From Blepharisma japonicum (taxonomy: Eukaryota > Ciliophora > Heterotrichea > Heterotrichida > Blepharismidae), in NCBI GenBank assembly GCA_949751835.1, contig CATKHK010000078.1, forward strand, positions 1 through 64,000: DNA of 64,000 nt. Direction: 5' to 3'. Within the stretch, counting starts at the first letter, position 1; the number at the start of each line of letters is the position of its first letter. Made by a program: the position numbers and the translations under genes. Positions 11,350 through 23,969 of this stretch are shown here, in pieces. Below the pieces are notes generated by a model. The model was given only the letters and a program-made list of their open reading frames with translations. It did no database searches and was not told where the DNA came from.

Positions 11350-13020
11350 AGTCAGAGGGAGGTTGAATATGCATGTTAATGCACTTCTTCTGGAACTCTA
11401 TCCTGTAAAATACATTTTGGAAAACATTTGAAGCTGCCTGACTTAGCAGAGTCTTCGAGATAATTTTTGTAGAGCTATGCAAAGGAACAAAAGAAGTGAT
11501 TCTTGATTTTCTACATAAGAACAGTCAAAAAATGGCAAGCTTAAGGAAAAATTTCGCATCTTTAGTCAACACTTGACTGAATCAAATAATGGCATTAAGA
11601 ACATTTTAAAAAAAAATTAGATTCAGATTCTGCTGAACTAAGCAATTATTTTGCAATAATTCAGAAATTATCAAGTATTCTATCATAGGGTTACTGAGTT
11701 TACATCCTGATGAAACTATTGAGAAATTAAAAAAATGCACCAGCCAATTAAGAATGATACAATAGTGTAAGGCTGTTTTGTGGGTTTAGTGAAAATATCG
11801 TGAAAATGATTGGATGTTCCAATAAAGATAAGTTTGAAGTAGATTTAGGAAGCAAGCTCTCTATATATAAATACTCTTGAAGAGCGTATATTATTATCAA
11901 ATCGGGTAATAAAGAGCATAAAAAGAGAAGTGATTCTACAAATATTGAGTTAGCAAACATCAAGGACTCAATTTTTAAACTGATAAATGACAATAAAGAA
12001 AACCAAAGAAATCTGAGAGACTGGAAAAAGAAATAATTTTAGAAACTAAATATAAAATTGATCAGCTTAATACTCAAATAATTAAGATTACTCAAGTTCT
12101 CATAAAGTTAATGAAGCCATAATACCTCAAAAGATCCTTCAAGAATTAAGATTCAAGAGATCTGAAATATTAAATAAGCTAAATGATTAAGAATTAGAGC
12201 AAGACTTTAGGATAATCTGCTTAATCTACGGAAGCGATGCCTGCATTTATGGTCCACCTCTTCAGCAAGCTGATCGCCAAAAAAATCTCTTTATACTATT
12301 TAAGAGGTTAATAGCCGAATCAATTTTCATGTTATGATTCAGAAAGGAAAGCTGAAAACATCAGAGTAGTAGAACTCCTGAACCACTAGGCTGCAACACA
12401 TGTATTGCTCAATTGTCTAATGTAAATTTATTTTGTTTTGGTAAATACCCGCCTTCTGGATTTCATTTATAATTGATTAGAATTATATAGTTCAAGAGCT
12501 GCCATCTGAACTCCTTGCTTTTACTCATCAGATATCTATTTCAATAATAAAGTTTTTGTTTTGAGGAGCAATTAATTGAAGTTTTTTAACTCTATCTGTG
12601 AGATTTGATAATAAAAGTCAATGAATAAAATTAAGACCTCCAAAAACTGATACTGATCATTCGTGCAATAATATAATATTTATGGGAATATTTCGATATT
12701 GAAATAAAAATCTTTTGCGATACTCAATTGATAGCAACAGCTTCGAGACAATTCCTCATGGCTTTACAGCTTAAAAAAAAAGAAAAATACTAATAAATTC
12801 AGAGAGAATATATTTAATTGAATGCTTGAATGGATCAATCTATGAAAGTGAAGTTTCAAATGACACTGTCTAGAGACGAATTGCAGATTCAATAATGATT
12901 AATCAATATTATTTTGGAGATTATATATCATAGTAATAAAAATTGCAGGCGTTACTAACATTAATGGGATTAAAAACTACAAGTTTAATATGAAAGAAAA
13001 GACATTATTCGCGCTATCTT
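11350..13020 (+). pseudogene. Decayed coiled-coil/kelch gene
   Basis: Coding-like blocks in shifting frames: 11480-11600 (GTKEVILDFLHKNSQKMASL), 11765-12030 (a 90-codon frame with one UGA as Trp, ending in a charged coiled-coil-like stretch NDNKENQRNLRDWKKK) and 12380-13020, which matches the kelch module of 8638-10473 (CIAQLSNVNLFCFGKYPPSG against its intact counterpart). Several TAA/TAG and frame changes break it. The order, coiled coil then kelch, copies the intact gene at 8.6 kb; a B-box-like Cys/His stretch near 11380 is too damaged to call. Confidence 0.6.
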
Positions 13021-13029
13021 AATTAGGTG

Positions 13030-13400
13030 ACTTAAGTATATTTCGGAAGTCTCTAGCGATGCCATTTTTTAGTTTCGTTTCCAGTATCATAAATAATCAA
13101 ATTAACTGCATTATTAATCTACGGATAAAATAAAGATATATGATCTGATGGTAAAATCTAGTATATTCTTGTAAAACTTTATCTACTTCCAACCTGAAAA
13201 CGGAACTTTTCTTATATAATAAGCAACTCTTTATAAATCTCTTTCTGCTTTATATTATTGACCTAGTTCATAACATATAACTCTCGGATTTTCAATTTTT
13301 AGGATCAAATAGTTGATTTTTGGAATTTTGATTGATTATTAAGCATTTTCCTATAGGCTTCATTTGAAATTAATCTAGGTTCGAGTTTTGGTTCCATATT
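13030..13400 (-). pseudogene. Decayed kelch-module N-terminal part, minus strand
   Basis: Positions about 13060-13180 align by eye with the minus-strand DNA of gene D at 28470-28590, which encodes the start of the kelch region. The frame is broken. The complementary later part of the module is found at 10800-11345, on the far side of the plus-strand pseudogene. Confidence 0.4.
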
Positions 13401-13876
13401 GCTATTTAAGCAACTATTTATAAATTTATTTAATTTCATAATCCTTATAATTAGATGCTAATACTTTTTTGCTTTAAGAAATGATTCAGTTCTAAATTAG
13501 ATATGACTATAATTTCTTATTATAGTAGTCAAAATTCTAAGTTTTATTGACGTGAAAATGGAAACTTTCTAAAATGTTATTCTTATTTTTTAAAGCCAAT
13601 TTTAAATTCTTTAGAATTTAAAAACACTTACTTGAAAAATTTGTAGAACTACTTGGCAATTAAGCAAATATTTAATCAATGCCAAAATATTAGACATTTT
13701 TTAGATAGGATTGACAATTTGAGTGCGTATTTGACTTCTATTAGCATTATTAGCTTATTGCGTTAGAAAAACTTAAATTTTTTAACGAATATTTGAAAGT
13801 TCTCCTCTAAACAGATTTTTTTAATAATTAGATTAAAAACTACGCATGTTACTATTTTCTTACTACGTTTGAGAAC

Positions 13877-16465
13877 TTAATCATTTTCCACTTTTATACT
13901 AGGATTGCTCAAATTTATACTTTGGGTATGATTTTTGAAATCATCTCATAAATTTGGAGACACAAGACTCTGAATTAAGATAGAATCGATTTTTTCTGAG
14001 CAATTATCAAGGGGACACTTCATAGCTTTTTCTATAGATTTTTCCTTGATATTATTCTCTAAAAACTGTCGTAATTCTTCTTCACAAAAATAATGATTGC
14101 AAGGAAGCCCTTTCAAGGTTCTCGCAGGAAAAATGCTTCTACAAATTCTACATTGTTTTAAAGGCTCAACTGCTGGATAAGTAACTGCATCTTTAAATTG
14201 AGAGTTGGAAGCGTTTGGGAATCTATCGTTTTTCGCTTCTATACTGAGACTATTCAAATTTATACTTTGGGTATGAGTTTTGAAATCGTCTCATAAACTT
14301 GGAGACACAAGACTTTGAATTAAGATAGAATCGATTTTTTCTGGGCAATTATCAAGGGGACATCTCATAGCTCTTTCTATAGATTTTTCCTTGATATTAT
14401 TCTCTAAAAACTGTCGTAATTCTTCTTCACAAAAATAATGATTGCAAGGAAGCCCTTTCAAGGTTCTCGTAGGGAAAATGCTACTACAAATTCCACATTG
14501 TTTAAAAGGATCAATTGCTGGATTAATATCTGCATCTTTAAAATGAGAGTCTTTATTAAGAAAATTGCTGGAAACGCTTGGGAATATATCATTTTTGATT
14601 TCTATATTGAGACTATTCAAATTTATACTTTGGGTATGATTAATGAAATCGTCTCATAAATTTGGAGACACAAGACTCTGAATTATGATAGAATCGATTT
14701 TTTCTGGGCAATTATCAAGGGGACATCTCATAGCTCTTTCTATAGTTTTTTCCTTGATATTATTCTCTAAAAACTGTCGTAAATCTTCTTCACAAAAATA
14801 ATGATTGCAAGGAAGCCCTTTTAATATCCTCGCATGAGAAATGCTTCCACAAATTCCACATTGTTTTAAAGGCTCAACTGCTGGATAAGTAACTGCATCT
14901 TTAAATTGAGAGTCTTTATTAAGAAAATAGTTGGAATATGACCCCTGCCCCTTTCTTGGCTGTTCGGAAGCTTCTCTGGCTGCTTTGCGATTTTTTCATA
15001 TTTTTACCAAGATAACAATCAAAGCAATTATGATTAGAATGAAGACTGCTGAAACAGAAAGTGCAATAGCAAGTATTGTCTTCGAAGAATTACCTGAACT
15101 ACCAGAAGAGTCATCATTGTTAGAATTTGTACCAACTGTGGAAGACCCTGAGCCTGTTGAATTTGGGACACTTGAACCATTGGACCCTGAATTGGTAGAG
15201 TTAGAGCCATTTCCTGATGATCCTGAGCCATTTCCTGATGATCCTGAGCCACTTCCTGGATTTGTGCTATTAGTGCCTGAAGTAGAATTTGTTCCAGAAG
15301 ACCCACTACCAGAACCGTTTGAATTTGTAAAATTAATGTATCTGATCTGAGATGTAAGTCCCACAGTAGTAAAGCCGATTTGCATGTTTTCCATGTCATA
15401 AACCGTATAAAATCTTCTAAGAAAAGCATCGCCCAACACTCATGTATTGGTTATAGTTGAATAATCAAATGTTGTAAGGCAGTATAAAGTACTTTTCCAC
15501 AAGTATCCTGCTGGCTTGATTGTAAATTCTACTCCACTCATTTGGATTATAAAATTAGGATAATTAGCATCGCAATCGCAATAGAGTGTCCCAAAAATGT
15601 CATTGCAGCTATAATTATCGTGTAAATGCTTCAAAATATCATTAATAACATCTTTTGGCCCTAAAATATAGCTCGTTCCAGAGCTAATTATTGCCTTATT
15701 TCCGCTCGTATAATTAACTCCGTCAAAAGTAGCATTATCGAAATCTATTTGTCAAAATCCATTTGAATTTGTTGCTTTAATATATGTAAAATTGCTTTCT
15801 GCTGAATATTTATTTAAATCATGACCATCAATAATAAGAATTGACTCACCATAATTTGGCAAGTCTGAAGAGCTGTTGTCATCGTTAAGATAAAACGAAA
15901 AAATCATGTGACTAATGTTACCCTGGTTATATAAAATACTCAAAATAGAGGGATTTTCATCAGCTGAAGTATGAAAACCTAAGCAAAATATGCCATCTGG
16001 CTTAATATTGTCTATGTTAGACTCCTTGTCCATTAAAAATATTCCTTGATTTTCTGCAACAATTCCTCCTATTTCGACTGAGTCTTTTCCTATATATCCC
16101 TCTAAAACATTAAGAGTTGAATATTTATTTCCGCTTTGAAAGGTTGATGAACTATTGGAATCAAATTTTTTAGTTGAGTCACGACATTGGGAACAATTTT
16201 TCGCATCTATCAAAATCCAAGAGTACCTTAGGTTTACTATCGCTGTAAAATTTTGTGGAGGGGTTCCAACTCCAAGCTGAATGTAATATTGATTCTAAAT
16301 AAAGACTACATTATCATAATTTGTCATTGTTTCTGAATATGCAAGACTTCTGAATGAAAAGGGATGAGTTCTATTGAAAGAATTTGCTGGAGGTTTCAAT
16401 TCTCGATGCAAAGGGATGCGAATTAAGGCTTCTGTTAAAGAAAGGAGAATAAATAAAAACATCAT
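13877..16465 (-). CDS. Gene A: pseudo-pepsin ectodomain, TM helix, three cytoplasmic RING-like repeats
   Basis: 857 residues after removing one 15-nt intron (16295-16309) and reading UGA as Trp. In order: signal peptide (FLFILLSLTEA); short pro-like segment; A1 (pepsin-fold) domain about residues 55-375 with the hub and C-terminal signature VLGDAFLRRFYTVYDM; a Gly/Ser/Asn-rich stalk (15090-15330); a TM helix (ILAIALSVSAVFILIIIALI, about 458-483); then three tandem RING-like units about 116 residues apart. Both catalytic Asp-Thr-Gly sites are lost: the first is replaced by the NLRYSW region, the second reads ISSGTS. Each RING unit has CxxC, CNHYFC and CPLDNC, but the Cys after CNHYFC is Glu. 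Expected topology puts the RINGs in the cytosol. An inactive-protease receptor linked to ubiquitin transfer is inference. Confidence 0.9.
13945..14930 (-). repeat. Three tandem ~345-363 bp repeats encoding the RING-like units of gene A
   Basis: The DNA of the three units is almost the same base for base; for example the block starting ctcataaatttggagac recurs at about 13945, 14290 and 14653. The 18-base difference in spacing comes from six codons (NFLNKD) present in two units and missing in the last. Such similarity implies recent duplication or ongoing gene conversion. Confidence 0.9.
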
Positions 16466-19400
16466 TGATTATTTATTTTTTATTGTGTATAAGTTTATTC
16501 ACTTACTTCAAAATTTAAAAGTATTTTCTTAAGGTTATAAATATTTGGTTTTTGGAGGATGAAAAATGCTAAAAATGCTAAAATATGTTTGCTAATCAAT
16601 AAACAAAATTAAATATTAATAATTATACTTGGGAAATATTTTGTATGTCATTGTATATCTAAAGTGAATAAACTATAAGAAATAGGCAACTTAAGTCGCT
16701 AATGCCATTTGTTTCTACACTTATCTAAAAAGCATAGACACTTTTGAGCAAGATTTTCTAACTTACCTAGCATACATGAATGATGCAAAATCATTGGAAA
16801 TGCCTTTCTTAGTTAAGATTATTAAATGACCTATGAGATCTTTATCTTACTTTCTTGCCCTTGTAGCCATAAGTATTTTCTTTAAAGAGACTCGAGCGAG
16901 GTCATCTCTGAAAAGGTTATGATGGAAAAATGGATTTCTGAATGCTTTAAAAAGTCGTTAAGCAATAAAACTCATCCTCAGAGGTTATCAAATCGGTAGG
17001 ATAGGCATCTCTAGTGCATTTTCTCTTTCTCGAAATCCTCCTCCCGCTGGTGCACACAAGTGAAAAATTAAGAGGATACGCTGGCTTGCTAATTCCATTC
17101 TGAGATTTTCATAAATGTATAGTAGAATGCAGAAGAGTTTTATGGATTTTTTATTCAAAATTGAACAACTAATTTAATACAAAGGCCATCTTGCAAAGAA
17201 CTTAAATTCTGAATAAACGGAGGTAAATTAAGAAAGCTTTGCGAGCTTTACATAAATTTTTCATAACCATTTTTTAATTTCCTGATTTTTATTTTTATTT
17301 TAAACATTTTTAAGCACAATTTAAAATTGTAGGATGTTTGTAGGGCACTGTCCTACAACGGACTTTAAAAAGGAGAATTCACCTTCTCCTGATGATCTAA
17401 GACCTTAGATACAACTCACAGGTACCACTTCATGGCGGGTTTGAATGAGAGTCCATCTTGGGCTGACGAAGTTTAAGCTTTAACACTCGATATCGTTCCG
17501 ATCCGTTGCTCAGAGCCTAACACTGCGCTGATAAAGGCATCAAGAGGAGATAATAATCATCGAGGCTTTGAAGTGCAAACTTATATAAAGCGATCCAGCC
17601 TTCACTTCACTGGACTATAAGAATAAAAGAGAAAATATTTGAAAATATAAAAGGTGCTATATTGCTTCAATTTTTAAAAACTAACGTAATCTTATTCTTA
17701 ATTCTTAATCTTAACACTTTTTTGGAGCTTTTAACCAAAAATATATTTAATTCATTGATAAAAAAGTTAAATTATATAAACTATAAGAAGGATCAGCTAT
17801 TTAAGAAATTTACATTTTAATTACTCTTGCTCATTTAATAACCTTGAAATCGGCCATATTGGATGTGATTTTCCCTTCCATTGCCCAAGAATTACTAATC
17901 AACATACGTCCAATAAAATCAGATAATAAATATTTGAGGTGTCTACCATGCTTATTCAATCAACTAAAATCAGTAGGTTTTATTAAATTTTTGAGATGAT
18001 CAAATTAAGAACTGATTAGGCATTAACTAATCATTATGACTAATTGAAGGACGTTAAATAAAAGATTTATATATAAATTTTTATTTATCTTGATCTATGC
18101 TTCTCTAGACTCAAACTATTTTATCCAAAGAGTTCTTGAGAAAGAGGGGGAGACAAAGTTTTGCTTAATCTTTTGCATTCAATACTTTTTTTGAGAATTG
18201 CTGATCCCGAATTTCTCCATACTTGCTAAAAAAATGCTTAGTCTGGTCTGCAATAATTATTTGCGGGTGATTTGTTGTAAGCGCATGAGAAGCAAAAATT
18301 GCCTTATATTTTAGGCCCATACATTGCAAATGATCACAATTATGATCTTATATATAAGGAAGCCTTCACCTAGGACACTGAGTAACCTATATTTTCATGA
18401 TTCAAATTCTAAGTCTTTATATAATTCTTGAGCTCTCAGGCATCAGGGCCAAAAAAGTAGTCTTACCCCGTATATGGGTTTTGCCGTTCTAAAATGGATT
18501 TTTTCCTGCTATAAAACCTGGCTGCATTTACTGTTGAATTTCAAGGCAAAGCGATGAATCAGAATCAACTCAAGCCAAATAGAGCAAATAGTGTGCATCT
18601 CCCAAACTTGCAAAATCTCTAATGGAACATAGCATCCATATACCCACTCGCAATAATGATAGAATAGGATCCTAATATTTGGAGTATGGGAACCTTACAA
18701 AAAGTCAAGAAGCAGCTGAACCGCCATACGATGTCGTCAGGTAAGCTGGATCATTCTGAGCAGATTTTAAATATTAATCCTAATATAAAGCATAAAAATT
18801 TATAGTAGGAAATATCTATTTCCAGCAATTATTATCTTAAAATGTTTAAATAAGCTCCTAATTCTCTTGCTCCCTTATTATAACAATTTCTTAATATCTA
18901 TCAACCTCATGGCAGTAGATTCTAAAATCATTATAGCAATTTATGGCTATTACTGAAGATACCGTAGGAAGGGATCTTCAATTACTTAATTTTCTAATTA
19001 AAATACTTTGTTAATAAAAGCAAAATGGTAACTGACTGATAAATTCGCATAATAAAAATATCATGCTAATGGCTGTGCAATACAGAATTGGCAGTAGCTA
19101 AATAAAACTATTTTAAATATTAAGTTGTCTTTATTTTTATAATAATTAAATTTTTAAAATGCATTAACTCTCCGAAAATTTCACATTTATAGCTATTTTA
19201 AATTCAAAAGAAATTATTTGCCACTAAAACACTAATCCCAAAACGGTAAGTATAGATTAATAAAAAATTTTGCAGCAAAGTGCTTTCGTTTTCATGTATT
19301 AGGTAAACAAGGTCACGTATGACTTATTTTTTAGAACCTTTTTTGAGTTGTGAAAATGAGTTATTAAATCTCTTATGTTTTAATACATTATCAGCTTTAA

Positions 19401-19504
19401 TAGATCATTTTAAAATTTGATTGCCAGTATTTATTTTTATTTTATTTCATATTAATGCATGATCTAATGATCTACATAATTGCCTACTAGAAATCCCTAT
19501 CTTG
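16466..19504. other. 3-kb intergenic region, no intact gene
   Basis: No open frame of length on either strand apart from short chance ones. A minus-strand coding-like island lies at about 18150-18330 (AIFASHALTTNHPQIIIADQTK by translation, then KYGEIRDQQFS), broken on both sides, so a further decayed gene is likely. A GC-richer patch with hairpins at 17329-17640 is listed on its own. Confidence 0.4.
17329..17640. ncRNA. GC-richer island with three consecutive hairpins, candidate structured RNA
   Basis: Base composition jumps above the AT-rich surroundings. Three perfect stem-loops follow one another: TTGTAGG/CCTACAA (17338-17358), AGGAGAA/TTCTCCT (17371-17390) and ATCTAA/TTAGAT (17395-17410). 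No ORF spans it and it is not a tRNA. It could be a non-coding RNA or a decayed insertion. Strand is unknown. Confidence 0.3.
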
Positions 19505-22500
19505 TTATAAAAAGTTACCGTGCTGAAGCTTGATCATAACTTTTTTATCCAAATCAAACTTAAAGTAGTAGCGCAGACCTTCAAAATTACCTCCAATATA
19601 CACCATACTTTTATTATTTACGCAGCAAACCTGATCAGTATGGCCAAACCTAGCTATTGAGTTGGCAATATGTTTTCAAGTAGCTTCATCTCCAACTTCG
19701 CTTTCGTATATTTTCCCTTCACATTCAATTAAATACAATCTCTCGACACTGATCAATAATTTTATTTTATTTTCTGAAAAATCAAATGGAACTCTAGCAA
19801 AATTGTTCAGATCAAGTGAATATCGCAAAATATTTTTATTAAAATATCCAGAAATCAAAATGAAATTCTTAAACTCTATGCAGCTGCATCTGCAATCAGC
19901 TTGAGGCATTGGGCTTAATTGAGTTCATTTATTTTCATCCAAATTAAATTTTTGGGATAGAGTTAAAGGGTGCTTTTTTATTCCTCCAAAACAGTAAACG
20001 TTTCTGTTAAGGTAAATAGCTGAAGATTTAATGCAAGGGGTTCCAGATGGAATAACTCGAATTTCACAATTTTTATTAACAATTAATGACGTTCCTGAAG
20101 ATGATTTATTCCCAAAACAGAAGAGTCCACCTTCTGGAAGTTTAGCTATGGATGTATTGCAATCTAATGATTCTGGCGTTTCTAAGACTTTTACTTCTTC
20201 TTTTTCTATATCAGTATTATAAGCAATTAACTTGGTTTTGTTGCCCTTATAGCTATAAGTAAGATAAATTGATGATTTTTGGCTATAAGAATTGAAAAAG
20301 CTTTGAAAAGTAGGGCCTGGTTGAGAATAAACAATAGCATCCTTTTGCTCATTTAACTGAATATTTGGATTGAAGCTTCGCTCTGAACTTTGGTCATTTG
20401 TGAAAATCTCAGGCTTTTTATAAGTTGATTCTCAAGGGTTAAATCTAATCTGAGGTTGAATTTCTGGGGCTTTGTTCTTGAAATTATACTTTTCTTCATT
20501 TTTTTCTGTTTTCATAGGTAAATTTGGTGATTCACTTTTTTCAACTCGTCGAAGAAAGTTGCTATTAGGAACTTCAGGCTTCTCAAGATTTTTTTCCCTT
20601 CTATCTTCTATATAAGTGTTTAGATTTAAATGATACCTATATTTTCCAGATGGTAATTCAAGACCTTTCTTATTTTCACATACTTCTGGGCTTGGCAAAT
20701 TATTTTTTATTCTATAAAGAATTGGTGGTGGACTAATATAGTTTTCATAAGGCTGAGAGTTAGCAGGCTTGTTATTTTCATTTGTTGCAGGATTTATCCT
20801 GTAATCATGCTCTTTTTCTGGCTTATTCCATTTCTCTGAAATTGTATAAATCATTGGGATTGATTGAACTTGATAATTTTTTGATATTTCTTTATTTTCA
20901 CTCTTTTCTTCTGGTTTTATGGCATTATTGTGAGCTTGACTTAAGTCTTTATTAGAATCATGTCTATTAATAGAATCAGATGAAAAAGATCTGAAACTTC
21001 TTTGATTAGGTTCCATAATGTATTTATCTTGTTCAATGGCAGCTTTTCTGATTGGAATTTCATAATTTTGAGATATCTTTTGGATTTTTATTGATTCTTC
21101 TTGATTATCTTGGGTCATTGGAAGAATGGAAGCAGATTTTTCTTTTCTAAGCGATGGGTAATTTGGTTTGAAATCTTGGTTTTGATGAACTGGATTTTCG
21201 AAGTTTTGAACTATTTTAGGAGAAATTTTATATTGAGATTGTGGATTCTCTATTTCAGGCTCTGGGCGAGCTCAAAAGCTTACTTTGGTATCCCTTTCAG
21301 GGGTTTGTCTTAAGTCTTCCAAATAAGCATTTTTAACAGGTGAATCTAAAGGAAAGATCTTTTTCTCCTCTGATGGAAACGATCTTCTGTCAATTTGCTC
21401 AAATTTTTGGTGCATCATCTCATCTTTAATTTTAGTTTGAATTTTTGGACTGCTTATTTTAGGAGTTTCAAGCCGTTGAGGAATCTCTTGAATTTCAGTT
21501 TTTGGTTTTTTCTTTTTAGGATGTTTAGAAGAAGGAATTTTTAATTTTTCAGGTTTCCTTCAGCCTTCCTGAGAAATCAATTCTTGATCTGTCTTTATTT
21601 GTTTTTCCGCTAAAGAGTAACTGTTTTGATCTTTCGGATTATGCATAATTTCTCTAATCTCCTTTTCATCGTTTTCAGCAGGTGGTTGAGGTTGGGGATT
21701 AGCAGCGGGTCTCTTTTTTTTACTCGGTGAATGCATGTTCTTTATGCTCTGATCATTCGGTTTTGCTACTGATTCTTTACGCTCTTTATTTCTTTTTTCT
21801 TTTTTTAAAGGTATATCCTTATCTATAGATTTATGCTCGATCTCTTGATTTTCATTATCCTTTCTTCAATTTTCGAGAACTCTGTTGTATTCTTCTATAT
21901 TTTCTGTTATTACAGATATATAATTCTTTGCTTCTTTTATCTCATGAGATCCAGCCTTAAGTGTTTTTTTGTAGTCTTTTAAATTTTCCAATTTAGCTAT
22001 TAAGTTTCTAATTGTTATCAAAACCCAAGTTTCTTGGCAATCTCCGTTATCATGCCAGTTCTCATTGCATTCTGTACAAAATGTATGCCCACATTTTTTA
22101 CATTTTGCTTTTCTTGACTCATAAAAATTAAACTTTTCACTACAATTAGGACATTTTATAATCCTGAAATCACTTGTGATTAAAAAGAAGTTTAGTTTAT
22201 CCCATTTGCTTTTAGGCAAAATATCCAGCAGAAAATTTAACTTAATTTCTTTTTTGCAACTATTAAGAGGGCATCTCAAAGCTTTGGCAAATAAATTTTC
22301 CTTGATGCATGACTGGATGTTTTTTCGTAAATCTTTTTTGCAAAAAATATGACCACACTGAAGAGTTTTTAATAGGGAAATGGAAAATCTTTTATTGCAA
22401 ATTTTGCATTCTTCTTTCGAAGAGTCATTATCTTCACGACCGCAGCTATGATTACGCTTTTTCCATATGCATGCAAATATAAACCCAATAATAATGATAA

Positions 22501-23719
22501 GCAATGGTATAGGTATTGCAATAATTATGGCCAGCTTTCAATTTTCCATAGAATTACTTTTACCAGAATCGTCAGCTTGAGATCCTGAGCCTACTTCAAT
22601 CTGTGATTGAGCTCCTATCGTAGCAAAGCCGATTTTCTTGTTTTCCATATCATAAAGAGTATAAAACCTTCTAAGAAATGCATCGCCCAGAATTCATGTA
22701 TCAGTAATAGTTGAGTAGCCAAATATTAAGGAGCAACCTGTGTTTAATTTTTCTAAATACCCAGCAGACTTAATTCTGAACCTAGTTCCGTTTATTTGAA
22801 TTACTATATCAGGATAATTTGCATCGCATTTGCAAATCAGCATACTGTTACTGTAACAGCTAGCATTACTCTGCAACTGTTGCAAAATTCCATCAATAAC
22901 TTCTTTTGGCCCAAGGATTCCCTTTTCTCCTGGACTAATTATTGCTTTATTACCGCCTTTAAATGTTGTGACACCTAAGATTACTTTATCGAAGCTCATT
23001 TCCCAATATTTACCTGATTTTACTACACTTATATAAGTAAACTCTTTTTCTACTGCATATTTATAAATATCATGACCATCAATAATAAGCATTGATTGGC
23101 CTTTATCAGGCAAGTCAGAAATAGTGTTTATATCATTTAAATAAAGCGAAAAAACCATATTCTCTATGCCATTTTGGTCATGTAATGTTTTTAAAATTGA
23201 GACATCTTGCTCTTGAGAAAAGCCTAGCCCTAATATTCCATCTGCCCCAAGATTGTTCATTCCATACTCGCTGTCGATTAAAAACACTCCTTGAGAATCA
23301 ACAGAGAGAGTTCCTATTCCGACTGTGTCTCTTCCAGAATTTCCCTGCATTTTCTCAACAGCATCCATGTTTCATTCATTATTGTCTTTTTTGAAAGTTG
23401 TAGATTGTGATGGGTCAAATTTATTAGTTCATTTTCGGCACTGTGAACATTTTATTTGATCTATAAAAATTCAAGAGGTTTCCAGAGATAATGATAAAGA
23501 AAAATTTTGGTAAGGAGTTCCAATCCCAACCTCAACATAATATTGACTCTAAATAAAAATCACATTGTGTAAGTTTATCATAGTGACTGATGATGAAAGT
23601 CCTCTAAGTGAAAATGGAGGAGATGGGTTAGGCAAAACTCTTAAGGGCTGTGATTTTTCAAGTAATGGTATCCGTATTTCGGCTTTTGCCAAAAAAAAGA
23701 AGATGAATAGCAGAATCAT
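19505..23719 (-). CDS. Gene B: pseudo-pepsin receptor with RING-IBR, disordered region and kelch tail
   Basis: 1,399 residues in one frame after removing a 15-nt intron (23549-23563); at least ten UGA are Trp. Order: signal peptide (LLFIFFFLAKA); A1-fold domain about 50-375 ending in WILGDAFLRRFYTLYDMENK; TM helix about 391-415; RING1-like domain about 430-490 (CKIC, CGHIFC, CPLNSC; Asp replaces the Cys after CGHIFC); IBR zinc domain about 510-552 (CPNC, CKKC, FCTEC, WHDNGDC); about 530 residues of charged, Pro-rich disorder; kelch repeats about 1120-1395 ([31 protein letters not shown]). Catalytic Asp motifs read LETSW and ISPGEKG, so proteolysis is not expected. There is no RING2 with its catalytic Cys, so it is not a full RBR ligase. 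I know no described protein with this order. TAA stop at 19505-19507. Confidence 0.92.
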
Positions 23720-23969
23720 TGATTAATTATATTATTAGAAGTTTAATATAAAGATTTATTGTAAGTAAATAAATTGATCTAGTATGTTAGCTTCTAACGA
23801 CAATCATTCTATAATTTTTTATATTGCTTTGAAATATTTTTTAAACAGTTTCTGCATGTGGAAAATTCTTCTACGTATGGAAAAAAAACTTTTCTTGTAT
23901 GAAGAGGGTTCCATAAATAGTGCAACTCTCTATAAGATTACTAAGTAAATTCTATTAAATTTTTTTATA

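Noticed and set aside
14931-15350. Plus-strand acidic/proline-rich 139-residue ORF
   Set aside because: It is the antisense shadow of the Gly/Ser/Asn stalk of gene A; its repeats (PDDPEPF) mirror the codon repeats on the other strand.
17480-17540. Telomerase RNA template (CCTAACAC at about 17515)
   Set aside because: Only one octamer permutation with no extra alignment bases, and the match is expected about once by chance in this much sequence; kept only as a note on the island.
22050-22420. A complete RBR (RING-IBR-RING2) ubiquitin ligase in gene B
   Set aside because: RING1 and IBR are visible, but after the IBR the sequence is helical and then disordered, with no RING2 or catalytic Cys.
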